Part shown: in pieces, positions 35,301 through 41,253 of the stretch | Numbering within the stretch: position 1 is the stretch's first letter | Layout: every line of letters begins with the position of its first letter | Assembly: GCF_001423265.1 (NCBI RefSeq) | Contig: NZ_LMND01000002.1 | Span: 62,899-126,898 of the forward strand | Length of the DNA stretch: 64,000 nt | Reading direction: 5' to 3' | DNA from: Methylobacterium sp. Leaf108 | GTDB taxonomy: Bacteria > Pseudomonadota > Alphaproteobacteria > Rhizobiales > Beijerinckiaceae | The notes under the pieces: generated by a model | Database searches by the model: none | What the model was told of the DNA's origin: nothing | What the model saw: only the letters and a program-made list of their open reading frames with translations | Translations under genes and position numbers: made by a program

Positions 35301-35377
35301 GCGCGCGTCTCCTCCACGCCCTGCGTCGAATAGACGAAGCGCGTTTCGTTCACGGTGAGGGAGTTGATGGCGACCAT
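29399..35377 (-). CDS. Tape measure protein with six EF-hand loops
   Basis: A protein of 1,992 residues, the longest gene here, in tape-measure position. The N-terminal ~200 residues are a coiled coil (RVRTLAEAQANFQRRTEAAI). A long helical body follows, with a Gly/Ala-rich hydrophobic stretch near residues 960-1000. Residues ~1490-1730 hold three tandem ~77-residue units, each with two EF-hand calcium loops, for example DTTLDGLLDVAE then DTNGDGLLTKTE. The C-terminal part has a GTSDSIQSRLSNGEFVLTA element typical of tape-measure ends. It sets tail length and passes with DNA into the host. EF-hands are not a standard part of this family. Confidence 0.9.
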   Translation of the reverse strand: MVAINSLTVNETRFVYSTQGVEETRAKTDGLAKAQGGLAKAGDAAAASNERVERRVRTLAEAQANFQRRTEAAIQQQQAMAAANDATARSAVQAAVAAQNAAAERESASRREESVLRAAGKLAIEHPLLVAAGATASARALAGLATSAATSLGSASQATARYANDNQAMGRSVVTAANLASRGLGVAEVAATTAASGLGRFADGATSLISRTGLLGRALGVVSPLLGPIALAFAAFDVGSAAIRKAGDDLDKLIALGKRAEQLDVSGPFLKQFTGVGAALGLEVDAINAAIQRASAFTREKFGESNGLSKAFADVEAGGATGLSSRVKEQAELAKTTEERIRLALAGMSDLEASGQRLAALKIGDAVFGPDFTDRLRRGETSVAQIVADLDKASGREVLRQDDVTRAVALAREIESVKREIGQAMETTFDFSKAALGLKDVWLSILKPVRDVTTAIADSLSGGDTATLRVIEGLQARAKSIQDVSIPRAESRGQSDIVANLREQVDGLQSEIDRLSRTMSSAVDQINSDVGRIPPAAGYVSDGLQAMFNAAENAARGLLGTAGAAQATGAALDNAAIKARGFADALNAIQAANPALSGTLSLMGKIGDVNKTVLEGTKSIRDEFAAGKIGDAEAQTRITKLNDEAATSIKALRGEAEKPIASYIRDAEIGKLDALGQNLARAGDRFAEARQKAADYYQVQIDRASPEARGALEVERTKRLGEMDAAYKQVQATARNDDAEKGAKAAGKAAKDAAREFETFRDKAAEAYKVTNPADALRKQGEALQKELDQYRDQLSKTNPEYIPSMEARIKLNLDGKELETVKTKTDDLSKEMTRAFSGVFDDMFSNAGKGMSGFFDSFTKGFARVGTRGIEQSLLKPLFEGGANGSGSGGSSFNFDRLGKAIEIGSEKGFSAGWEELTKPRAGATSGGSARSGGFASSALGGALSSGLAGASIGYQSQSPLIGAAGGALAGFAVAGPVGALVGGVAGLAGGMSSSSKAKAERKKAIQAQLKQYADEYEQAKSQIAAIERTFRGEATGRVGGMVDAAQEQARSAAVTASKGGDQARADSIIRDFEAYHARLAAIFVRSIDGTTGEMNRGFGVGGPFTQAVDAVAALGESLKGFVKDVGTYTTADPATLQRAQAAAREAALASLDTAKAVSTVEGEMQRIQGTATGLGQVLRDLGMSADDAATAIRERTAKAMDALRVAFDRDVATKLNEATGKGYLNEASDLLKEIATLSADRALVGGDAGQVEAYLRAAGQKIVDEAELTGAAFDDLVTRFPTLQGKVVEFSAALDTAAAKAAAATRALGFQDRLFAAGNDASTLEGQLAAYDRQARREREEEVKAGGEAIADLEAAQLAERLKIVRDYNQAAAESTRQTMEQAKSAYDTFARSIRDFVDGLSAGPNSTLSPAARLAAAQSTYSARLTGAKTGNRDDLDGITGNASDLLDAARDYYGSSAGYQGVLNAVKTQLTALPKQVSAEQFIVNAIDASKATLKAAIEANSPTLISDALTINFDALDTTLDGLLDVAEFKAGLGPLATKAEQDAAELLFKAIDTNGDGLLTKTELMRGQLLTALAANSPALIATALNTNFTKLDTSVNGLLDYAEFTAGLGPLATKAEQDAAEALFKSIDENSDGMLSALELLRTVLKTAIEANSPAALATALTANFDKLDTSVNGQLDYNELTFAIGHLATVKEQADARRIFDAIDANGDGQLDKLELVRARAAGIEVQTEATKTASESANTIANQQKAILDAQSVLLKSLETIGTQQSTFLDAIKTLTTSQEATLRAMNTMAGTQKDQLIALNNQFRTDPVFLNGTPLQNNMVTALNKIVYNTANTVIAVKNNNFGSVAYASGGLVTGPGTGTSDSIQSRLSNGEFVLTAEATRRIGVSTLNAMNDNRGFDLPAVAMPVPMSLPMPVGGGSNNAALIAEIRALREEVAALRAEQRDGNDIAEAGHLQTIGAVKGTTAAVEDGNRTASRQQLRKTG
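30190..30925 (-). repeat. Tandem repeat encoding three paired EF-hand units
   Basis: Three in-frame units with a period near 231 bp within the tape-measure gene. Each encodes A-N-S-P-x-L/A, an EF loop (DTTLDG.., DTSVNG.., DTSVNG..), GPLATKAEQDAAE or a variant, and a second EF loop (DTNGDG.., DENSDG.., DANGDG..). DNA similarity between units 1 and 2 is high and unit 3 is more diverged. Confidence 0.85.
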
Positions 35378-35473
35378 GAAGTCTCCACGCGAAAGCGCTG
35401 CGCGAGAGGCGGCGTCGTTTCAACGGAGGGTACGTGTAGGATCGGGCGCCGAATCAGAGAGTGGGGCGAGCCG

Positions 35474-35683
35474 ATGCGTGTTGAATGCCCGCGGTGCGGG
35501 GCCGTGGCGTCCTGGCGCTACAAGGGCAGCGGCCGTGAGATCACGATGCCCGAGCGCATGGCGGTCCGGTGTCCGGTCGTCAGAGAGCGCGCTCAGCAAC
35601 AGGGTGGAACGTCGGACCAGTCGTGTCCCGATCTAGAAGCTGCACTGCGCGGATCCTACGAGCGCGACCAGTTGCGAAGGTGA
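35474..35683 (+). CDS. Small zinc-ribbon-like protein
   Basis: A protein of 69 residues starting MRVECPRCGAVASWRYKGSG, with a later RCPVVRER and SCPDLEAALRGSYERD. The CPxCG knuckle plus downstream cysteines could bind zinc. It is transcribed away from the tape-measure gene, with opposite orientation to the late operon, so it is accessory. It overlaps the 3' end of the leftward gene at 35580. Confidence 0.5.
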   Translation: MRVECPRCGAVASWRYKGSGREITMPERMAVRCPVVRERAQQQGGTSDQSCPDLEAALRGSYERDQLRR

Positions 35684-35921
35684 CCATTGGTTGGTGAAGC
35701 CAATAGCCGCCATCGTCGTCCACCATCTCGCGGGTGACCTGATCGCCCGGCATCTCCTCGACGAGGAAGGCAGACCTCTGCTCCGGCAGGTACGGGGCGT
35801 GCTCTGCCGTCAGGATGTGATGCTCGCGCTCAAGGTGCTTCCGGCGGGCGGCTCGGACCGCGAGGAGAAGCCCGGCCGCAACGCTCCCGGCTACCCCGAA
35901 GAACCAAACGCGACCGCTCAT
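35580..35921 (-). CDS. Membrane-anchored accessory protein
   Basis: A protein of 113 residues starting MSGRVWFFGVAGSVAAGLLL, one membrane helix followed by a basic stop (RAARRKHLEREHH) and a cytoplasmic tail. It overlaps the opposite-strand zinc-ribbon frame by 104 bp at its 3' end, so one of the two calls could be wrong or shorter. No family recognised. Confidence 0.4.
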   Translation of the reverse strand: MSGRVWFFGVAGSVAAGLLLAVRAARRKHLEREHHILTAEHAPYLPEQRSAFLVEEMPGDQVTREMVDDDGGYWLHQPMVTFATGRARRIRAVQLLDRDTTGPTFHPVAERAL

Positions 35922-35994
35922 CTGGCTCTCCGAAAGTTGCACCAACCCGCCCCATCGCGCCATGGTGCGCGCCGATTACGGGGAGGGAGTGGGA

Positions 35995-36333
35995 ATGGTT
36001 CGGTGGGTGGCGACCGTAGCAATGTGTGGGGCGGCAGCTTGTGCGAGCGCCCAAGCAACCGAGACTAGAGTTGTTAAAGAGCAATCGGCGGTTTCTGGAT
36101 GCCAGCGCCTGGACCAAGTTAGGGGGTCTTCCCTTATGGGCGGACTATTTGCCAGCGCGGCATATGATAGTGCGCTTAATGAAATGAAGACCAAAACAAG
36201 TGCTCTTGGTGGAAATTACCTTTTGCTTCTTGACCTATCGTCTGGAATGGCGGGAGCAAATGGTTTTGGTGAAGCATATTATTGTGGAAAACAAGAAAAT
36301 ACTCAGCGATCTCCGAAAATCAAAACACCTTAA
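35995..36333 (+). CDS. DUF4156-like periplasmic or lipoprotein
   Basis: A protein of 112 residues. An N-terminal export signal (MVRWVATVAMCGAAACASAQ) is followed by the pattern C-Q-R-L-D-Q-V-x-G, ALNEMKTKTSALGGNYLLLL and GFGEAYYCG. This matches DUF4156 envelope proteins with a conserved Cys pair. The composition is AT-rich relative to the phage genes. It points opposite to the late operon and ends at a strong hairpin, so it is an independent moron-like unit, possibly altering the cell surface of the lysogen. Confidence 0.65.
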   Translation: MVRWVATVAMCGAAACASAQATETRVVKEQSAVSGCQRLDQVRGSSLMGGLFASAAYDSALNEMKTKTSALGGNYLLLLDLSSGMAGANGFGEAYYCGKQENTQRSPKIKTP

Positions 36334-36343
36334 AAGTAGAGCT

Positions 36344-36372
36344 AGAGAAGCGGCTATTGCAGCCGCTTCTCT
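36344..36372. terminator. 12-bp-stem hairpin terminator
   Basis: AGAGAAGCGGCT and AGCCGCTTCTCT form a perfect 12-bp stem with a 5-nt loop, 10 bp after the stop of the DUF4156-like gene. On the minus strand it is followed by a T-containing stretch, so it may work in both directions. Confidence 0.8.
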
Positions 36373-36396
36373 GTAACTCTGCTGGTGGCGCCTCAC

Positions 36397-36593
36397 CATG
36401 CCTGGACGGGGCTTGACGCGCCTCGCCTCGCCTAGCCTGCCTAACCGATGGGTGACACACCGTAACCCGCCTTGCCTTTCCTGCCTCGACACGCCTCTCC
36501 TCTCGGAGCCTTGCGATGCCGTGCCATGCCTGCCTCGCCAATCCTCGACTGGCCTTGCCACACCGTACCTAGCCGTACCTGCCCTGCCTTGAT
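36397..36593. repeat. Degenerate 5-bp-period GCCTN array
   Basis: For about 200 bases the plus strand repeats GCCT or CCT at intervals of mostly 5 bases, with variable flanking bases (e.g. CGCCTCGCCTCGCCTAGCCT). The minus strand reads as RGGCN pentamers. No frame here encodes a recognisable protein. It fills the gap between two convergent genes. Confidence 0.7.
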
Positions 36594-36637
36594 CCTCGCC
36601 AGACCTGAACGGGCCGTCCGGTCTCCGCGCCGCTGCG

Positions 36638-37171
36638 CTATCTAAACAACAGGCCGCCGATTGCTAAGGCCCCACCAATACCAAGTCCGCCCCACGCTAT
36701 TCTTACAGCGCGCCACATCCATAGCGCATTCGTTTCCAAGATTTTTTTGTTGAATTTTATGCGATCGCCAAGATTTATAATGAATTCGGCCAGTGCATCT
36801 TCGTAGGTGATCCGATTGGATAAATCATCTTTCCAGTCTTTTGGTGCTCCGCCAACATAGTGAAAGTCAACAGGTTTGGCGGTCTCTACAGCAGCCCCCA
36901 TGGCGAGCGCAAAACTTGTCGCGGTGCCGATGCACACCCAGCCCAGAAACGGCCGAACGGGCGTTCCAAGCAGAAGCGCCGCCCCGCCTCCGGCCACCAC
37001 GACGGCCGCAGCCGCCATGAGGCTTACGAACGACATGGCACGCTGATCAGCTGCAATGCCCGACTGCAACTGGGCGGCGAGAAAAGCCTCCGCTTGCCGT
37101 TTGATCTCTTCCTTGATCTGTATGTCGGCGCCGGCGAGATCCGACGGCTTAAGGGGCTCGATCGTGGACAT
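36638..37171 (-). CDS. Membrane protein of the cargo block
   Basis: A protein of 177 residues. An N-terminal amphipathic helical region (LAGADIQIKEEIKRQAEAFL) is followed by two membrane helices (FVSLMAAAAVVVAGGGAALL; FLGWVCIGTATSFALAMGAA), a polar linker with ITYEDALAEFIINLGDRIKF, and a last helix (GGLGIGGALAIGGLLF). The two-helix hairpin plus helical region recalls small 2TM effectors of the SLATT type, but no specific motif proves it. AT-rich; probably a moron. Confidence 0.6.
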   Translation of the reverse strand: MSTIEPLKPSDLAGADIQIKEEIKRQAEAFLAAQLQSGIAADQRAMSFVSLMAAAAVVVAGGGAALLLGTPVRPFLGWVCIGTATSFALAMGAAVETAKPVDFHYVGGAPKDWKDDLSNRITYEDALAEFIINLGDRIKFNKKILETNALWMWRAVRIAWGGLGIGGALAIGGLLFR

Positions 37172-37328
37172 TCATACTCATCCCAAGCAGACCGAGACTG
37201 GCAAGAAAAGCGACGGAGGCAACCAGGGTCAGAAAAGTGAAATCCGCAAGGATAGGGAAACAAGCAAGCCCCAAGGGAGAAAAGCGTCCAAGCCGACGTC
37301 GAAGCCCTCGGGCGGCAAGAAGAAGTAG
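37164..37328 (+). CDS. Possible 54-residue Lys-rich peptide
   Basis: From a GTG at 37164, divergent from and overlapping the membrane-protein start by 8 bp. The peptide is almost entirely Lys/Ser/Gly/Thr/Pro/Gln, with repeated KASKPTSKPSGGKKK at the end, so it would be disordered and nucleic-acid-binding. It could equally be a chance frame. Confidence 0.3.
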   Translation: MDIHTHPKQTETGKKSDGGNQGQKSEIRKDRETSKPQGRKASKPTSKPSGGKKK

Positions 37329-37838
37329 CTACCGCTTCGGGCCTTTAGGCAACCGTTTTGCGACCTCATCGGCGGCTTCGAACAGGGCGCTGAACTCCTT
37401 CAGATCCTTGTATCGCTGCCTCCACGCCTGAAGCTCGTTCCAAGCCCGCGTCAGCACCATCTGACGTGTCTTGGCCTGAGACATGGCGTGCCCTGTCTCC
37501 CGGTAGTGCGGCGCGCCCTTCTCCGGGATGTGGACGTAGGCCTTCATCCGCTGTGCCGGCCTGTCCGGCTGGACGTAGATCGCCACCACGGCCCGGATCA
37601 GGCCCCGTGCCTGCTGAAGCCGGTAAGCCTCGGCAGCAGCGGTATCGCTCCACTCGAAGTAGGCGTGGAGCGGGCTGTTGTTGTGCCGGGCATCGTCGAG
37701 GATATCCTGCGGGGTCAGTTCGCCTTTGCACCTCTCCCGCAGCAGTTCGATGTGGGCGCCAACAGCGTTGGCATCACTGGGAGCGCCGGGCTGGAAGCGG
37801 GCACCCTCCGAAAACTCGAAGCCGGCGATCTGCATCAC
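37329..37838 (-). CDS. Conserved phage hypothetical protein
   Basis: A protein of 169 residues with FEFSEGARFQPGAPSDANAV, then ARHNNSPLHAYFEWSDTAAA, RAVVAIYVQPDR and a basic C-terminus. It is coupled by ATGA to the following upstream-encoded gene. I recall this pair as neighbours in several alphaproteobacterial phages but know no function. Confidence 0.6.
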   Translation of the reverse strand: MMQIAGFEFSEGARFQPGAPSDANAVGAHIELLRERCKGELTPQDILDDARHNNSPLHAYFEWSDTAAAEAYRLQQARGLIRAVVAIYVQPDRPAQRMKAYVHIPEKGAPHYRETGHAMSQAKTRQMVLTRAWNELQAWRQRYKDLKEFSALFEAADEVAKRLPKGPKR

Positions 37839-38524
37839 GCGGCCTTTCGTGCGGGCTCGAGGTCGGCGGTGATCCGTTCGATCTCACCCTCCGTAGCCAC
37901 GTGGAACATGCCGTACTGGCCGTCCTTCTCCGGCCGCCACTCGCCGACGCCGGTTGAGAACCCGGCGGTGTTGAAGAGGTTCATGATCTGCTCGGGAGAG
38001 AGCAAGCCCGCGTTGAACCGGACCAGTACCTTGGCGAACCAGGGCGAGAACTCGGCGCGGTAACGGAGGTCGGCCGTACCCATGCCGACGCGGACCATGT
38101 CCTCCCGCATCCTGGGCGCGCCGCCTTCAATCCTCACGAGGTTCTGGCGCATCTTCACGCCCTCGAACGCGCCCTCGACGTCGATGTCCTCGCCGAGGAC
38201 GTGGAATGCCCGCCGGGCCGCAGCCTTGGTGATGCCGGACACCGACATGGCCGCCTCGACCGCCGCAGCCTTCAGACCAACGCTCGGGAACCCGTAGCCA
38301 CCGTCCTCCATACGGTACATCGAGTCTTCGAAGTCCTTTTTGGGGTCCTTCGCCTCGCGTCCGGCCTTTGCCTTCTTCATCTGCTTCTGAAGCATCTCGC
38401 GCTTGGCCTTCACAGACCATGCGTGAACGATGAGCGGCGAGTCGCCGACGATCGTCACCTCCATCAGCTGAACGTCCAGGCGCGGGATTTCGAGCGCCGT
38501 CGTCTCTTTCTTCGCCATTGCCAT
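37835..38524 (-). CDS. Conserved phage hypothetical protein
   Basis: A protein of 229 residues starting MAMAKKETTALEIPRLDVQL. Conserved-looking stretches are VGDSPLIVHAWSVKAKREML, YGFPSVGLKAAAVEAAMSVS, and FNTAGFSTGVGEWRPEKDGQ near the end. It is basic in its N-terminal half (QKQMKKAKAGREAK). It looks like a globular phage protein found with the ATGA-coupled partner just downstream. No catalytic motif is visible. Alternative start two codons later. Confidence 0.65.
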   Translation of the reverse strand: MAMAKKETTALEIPRLDVQLMEVTIVGDSPLIVHAWSVKAKREMLQKQMKKAKAGREAKDPKKDFEDSMYRMEDGGYGFPSVGLKAAAVEAAMSVSGITKAAARRAFHVLGEDIDVEGAFEGVKMRQNLVRIEGGAPRMREDMVRVGMGTADLRYRAEFSPWFAKVLVRFNAGLLSPEQIMNLFNTAGFSTGVGEWRPEKDGQYGMFHVATEGEIERITADLEPARKAA

Positions 38525-38671
38525 GATAGGTCTCCTCGGCGCCGGCCCGCCAGGGCCCGGAACGCGCACGGGTGGTCGACATGCGACCGCCAGCGCCGAG
38601 GAAGCTCGGAACTTCAGGTCGCGCTCTACCGGCCCTGGCGGGGCCGGAACTTGGTGCTGGTTAAGCGGCGC

Positions 38672-39130
38672 TCAGCGGCGCCAGTCGCACCCGACTGCGC
38701 TCAGAACGAGCGCGGCACGGGTCGAAGCCGGAGGCTCGTCTCGGCCGTGGAAACGAACCCCGCCGTTGGCGAACGGGATCATGTCGAACTGCTCCCAGCC
38801 AGCGATCTCGCTCGCGAAAGGCTTCGACAGCCGGTAGCCGACGTCGGAGTTGCCGTGACGCTCCCATTGGAGCCACCGGCGCTCGTACTCCAGCCACGCA
38901 TCGTAGCTGTCGAGGAGGTCATCGGTGATGGGCGAGGCGACCGCGCTCGGCGCACCGATAAGTGCCACGCTGCCGCCGACGAGAGAGAGCGAAAGAAGCC
39001 CGCGGAGGAAACCGCGCCGCGGTGGGGCGGGCTCGTTGTGCATCGCCGCTATGGCGCGAGTTACAGGACCTGTTTGCGTTTTGCGCGAATGCAAGCGATC
39101 CGCGCCCATGATAATGGGGCTGGTAGCCAT
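38672..39130 (-). CDS. Putative twin-arginine-exported protein
   Basis: A protein of 152 residues if read from ATG 39130 (ribosome site GGGAG at the right distance), or 123 from ATG 39043. It contains PPRRGFLRGLLSLSLVGGSV followed by ALIGAPSAVASP. This is a double-Arg plus hydrophobic segment with an Ala-x-Ala site and looks like a Tat signal. The mature part has DSYDAWLEYERRWLQWERHG. It is divergent from the ribbon-helix-helix gene. No family function known. Confidence 0.55.
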   Translation of the reverse strand: MATSPIIMGADRLHSRKTQTGPVTRAIAAMHNEPAPPRRGFLRGLLSLSLVGGSVALIGAPSAVASPITDDLLDSYDAWLEYERRWLQWERHGNSDVGYRLSKPFASEIAGWEQFDMIPFANGGVRFHGRDEPPASTRAALVLSAVGCDWRR

Positions 39131-39203
39131 GAACTGCACTCCCGGTGCGGTTGGTGGTTAGGGCCGGATCGAAGGTTGCACCCTTCCGTCCGGCCTGTTT
39201 TTG

Positions 39204-39244
39204 TGATACCCAGGAATTATGCTGATGTCAATTCCTGATACCCA
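39204..39244 (+). promoter_or_regulatory. Operator around the ribbon-helix-helix gene start
   Basis: CAGGAATT (39211-39218) and AATTCCTG (39230-39237) form a perfect inverted repeat around the ATG. TGATACCCA occurs as a direct repeat at 39204 and 39236. It lies between divergent genes and spans the regulator's own start, so autoregulation is likely. Confidence 0.55.
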
Positions 39245-39449
39245 TAAAAAGAGAGGGCGTCCCGCTACGGGGGTCACCCCTCATCAGGGTGTCCGAATGC
39301 CGGCGGACCTTGTCGATGCCATTGATGAATGGCGCCTAGCTCAGGCTGAGCCCCCGGCTCGTGCCGAGGCAATTCGCTACATCCTCCGCGACTGGCTCAC
39401 CGGCCAAGGCCTTCTTCCTCACCGTGAAGACCCTGAGGGAGCGAACTGA
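39219..39449 (+). CDS. Ribbon-helix-helix (CopG-type) regulator
   Basis: A protein of 76 residues. A basic N-terminus (HKKRGRPATG) leads to VRMPADLVDAIDEWR and ARAEAIRYILRDWL, the strand-helix-helix pattern of CopG/Arc-type dimeric DNA-binding proteins. It is the first gene of a plus-strand cassette in the middle of the leftward late genes and starts inside an inverted repeat. Its stop overlaps the next start (TGATG). It probably represses the cassette. Confidence 0.75.
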   Translation: MLMSIPDTHKKRGRPATGVTPHQGVRMPADLVDAIDEWRLAQAEPPARAEAIRYILRDWLTGQGLLPHREDPEGAN

Positions 39450-39766
39450 TGGCGACGGATGAAACTAGACGTCAACTTGCATACACACACATATCATTTG
39501 ATGATCTTTCGCGGTTTTTTTTAGATCGCAAGGTCGTTGCTGCTTGCGAATTATGCGGGTCTAATGATTGGTCGACCCATGATAACACCGATGGAAGCGT
39601 TCCTTCGCTTATATACACAAGTAAATATTTTGGTGATGAAAGTACGCGTAATGTATCTACTATATATATGATGTCATGTTTAAATTGTGCAAATATGAGA
39701 TTATTTAATAGAGAAATTATTTCTAGGTGGATTAAAAATAATCCAAGGACCATGCCGGATGAATAA
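39449..39766 (+). CDS. AT-rich zinc-ribbon protein
   Basis: A protein of 105 residues. Two CxxC knuckles, in ACELCGSNDWS and SCLNCANMRLF, are about 45 residues apart and probably form one zinc ribbon. The rest is AISF-type soluble sequence with many Asn, Ser and Ile. The gene is strikingly AT-rich compared with both flanks, which indicates recent transfer. It overlaps the next gene by 8 bp. Confidence 0.6.
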   Translation: MATDETRRQLAYTHISFDDLSRFFLDRKVVAACELCGSNDWSTHDNTDGSVPSLIYTSKYFGDESTRNVSTIYMMSCLNCANMRLFNREIISRWIKNNPRTMPDE

Positions 39767-40256
39767 TGTCGTCAAATTCTCGGGCAACGAAGGCGCTCTT
39801 ACCACAGGGACAGATCGCAACGCCGCGCATAGCCCTACATCAAACGGTGGAGGCGACGGAGGTGGTCAAATGGATGACATTGCTCGTCGCGTAGCTGCCC
39901 TGGAGAAGGGCTTCGAGAAAATGGACGGTAAAATCGACAGGCTCACCGAGTTAGTGAACTCGTTCGGCCTGAAGTCAGCTGAGCGCTTAGGTGCAATCGA
40001 AGGGCGCCTGACCGGCATGGAAGCTAAGCTCGATTCGAAAGCATCCTCTGCCGAAGTGCGGGAGCTTGCCGGCAAGGTCTCTTCAATCCCGAACGTGTGG
40101 CAAACGCTTGCGATCATGGGCGGGCTTCTCGCTGGCGTTGCGGGACTGGCCTTCGCCCTCACCAAGTTCGCTGAGCCAAGCAGAGCGGTGATGCCCGCGC
40201 CCGCTGTGTCGTCGTCTACGCTGCCTACGCCAACGCCCCCGTCAGCCAAACCCTAA
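39759..40256 (+). CDS. Membrane-anchored coiled-coil protein
   Basis: A protein of 165 residues. A disordered polar N-terminus leads to a coiled coil (ARRVAALEKGFEKMDGKIDR and a following LTELVN, then LGAIEGRLTGMEAKLDSKAS), one membrane helix (TLAIMGGLLAGVAGLAFAL) and a Pro/Thr-rich tail. It resembles phage-encoded lysis or exclusion proteins with a DUF1640-like arrangement. Overlapping translation with the zinc-ribbon gene suggests they act together. Confidence 0.6.
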   Translation: MNNVVKFSGNEGALTTGTDRNAAHSPTSNGGGDGGGQMDDIARRVAALEKGFEKMDGKIDRLTELVNSFGLKSAERLGAIEGRLTGMEAKLDSKASSAEVRELAGKVSSIPNVWQTLAIMGGLLAGVAGLAFALTKFAEPSRAVMPAPAVSSSTLPTPTPPSAKP

Positions 40257-40394
40257 CTGCTGATCCTTAGTCGAGACGCCTTCGCGACGGACGGATTGCC
40301 GGCCGCAACACCGCTCTTGACTTTCCTACTACGCTCCCTCATATTGCGGACATGGCCGAGGGGTTGTCCCCGGCCGGATTGAGGGAATACCCCG

Positions 40395-40634
40395 ATGGCC
40401 GATACCTCTGCTCCTGCCTCCTCGCTCGACATGGCCGAACAGGTCGCTCGCGTCATGCGCTCCCTTGAGGAGACTCAGAAGTTCGTGGCCGAGCAGAAGA
40501 AGCTCATCGCTGAAGCGGCTAAGCTGGAGCGGGATCGCTCCCTTGCGCCGTGGCAGCTGTTTACCGCTGGCGGTGCAGCGGCGGCGGCGTTCTTCGGAGC
40601 CGGAGCGGCGTTCGTGAAGCTCCTCGGGCCATGA
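40395..40634 (+). CDS. Small helical membrane protein
   Basis: A protein of 79 residues: amphipathic helix (QVARVMRSLEETQKFVAEQK) then one membrane helix (LFTAGGAAAAAFFGAGAAFV). Coupled by ATGA to the next gene. The layout resembles holin-associated or phage membrane accessory proteins. Confidence 0.55.
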   Translation: MADTSAPASSLDMAEQVARVMRSLEETQKFVAEQKKLIAEAAKLERDRSLAPWQLFTAGGAAAAAFFGAGAAFVKLLGP

Positions 40635-40738
40635 GCCGGGAGGATGTGTTTCTTGGCTTGGTCGCCCTCACGGGCGGCCTTGCTGGGGCCGGTCTCTTTG
40701 CGGCTGGAATGGCTTTCGGAAGGTACGCTCTCCAATGA
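40631..40738 (+). CDS. 35-residue membrane peptide
   Basis: Starts by ATGA overlap after the gene at 40395 and ends by ATGA overlap with the gene at 40735. One membrane helix (GLVALTGGLAGAGLFAAGMA) with flanking charged residues. The double coupling supports real translation. Confidence 0.5.
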   Translation: MSREDVFLGLVALTGGLAGAGLFAAGMAFGRYALQ

Positions 40739-40950
40739 CTGCAGACCGCCTTCGCAACGTCCTTTCATTGCTGCGCTGGTCGCAGCGGGGCCTCTCCGAC
40801 GCGCTTGCTTGCGACGACCGCCTAGTGAGGCGCTGGGCATCCGGCGATGCGTCCGTGCCGCCGGATGTGGCCTCATGGCTCGAAGCCCTCGCCGCCGCTC
40901 ATGAACGGCTTCCCGCACCGGAGGGCTGGCGCCGTCGGGTGATGGCCTAA
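40735..40950 (+). CDS. Short HTH protein
   Basis: A protein of 71 residues. LLRWSQRGLSDALACDDRLV and RRWASGDASVPPDVASWLEA form a lambda-repressor-like HTH that I recognise from many short alphaproteobacterial phage proteins. It ends with a small basic tail. It is part of the coupled plus-strand cassette. It may regulate it together with the ribbon-helix-helix protein. Confidence 0.65.
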   Translation: MTADRLRNVLSLLRWSQRGLSDALACDDRLVRRWASGDASVPPDVASWLEALAAAHERLPAPEGWRRRVMA

Positions 40951-40971
40951 CGATCAAAACCGGAGGCATCC

Positions 40972-41253
40972 ATGGCTCAGGTTGTCATGCTCATTCACGA
41001 AGACGCCGGCACGTTCGGCGCCTCGTTTCCCGACTTCCCCGGCGCCACGACAGCGGCTGGCGATCTGGACGTTCTCTACCGCAAGGCGACGAATATGCTG
41101 GTCTTCCATCTTGGCGGTATGGCAGAGGACGGCGACGCCATTCCGACCGTGCGGACTCTGACCGAACTGCGCACCGATCCTTCCTTCCAGGAAGACGCGA
41201 AGGATGCCGTCGTCGGCGTTGTGAGCGTCGACCTTCCTGGCGCAATGGCCTGA
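40972..41253 (+). CDS. Orphan HicB-type protein
   Basis: A protein of 93 residues. MAQVVMLIHEDAGTFGASFP and FPGATTAAGDLDVLYRKATN match the HicB antitoxin beta-alpha fold (DFPG-x-x-T-x-G). No HicA-type gene lies on either side, so it is an orphan or has an unrelated partner. Its stop codon lies in a GGCCTGATCAGGCC palindrome shared with the stop of the convergent tail chaperone. Confidence 0.65.
   Translation: MAQVVMLIHEDAGTFGASFPDFPGATTAAGDLDVLYRKATNMLVFHLGGMAEDGDAIPTVRTLTELRTDPSFQEDAKDAVVGVVSVDLPGAMA

Noticed and set aside
36397..36593. Considered as a CRISPR array or coding repeat
   Set aside because: The unit is five bases, there are no spacers of constant length, no cas genes lie nearby and no open frame uses it consistently.
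40972..41253. Complete HicAB toxin-antitoxin system
   Set aside because: No HicA-like gene is found on either side; the adjacent genes are an HTH protein and the convergent tail chaperone.
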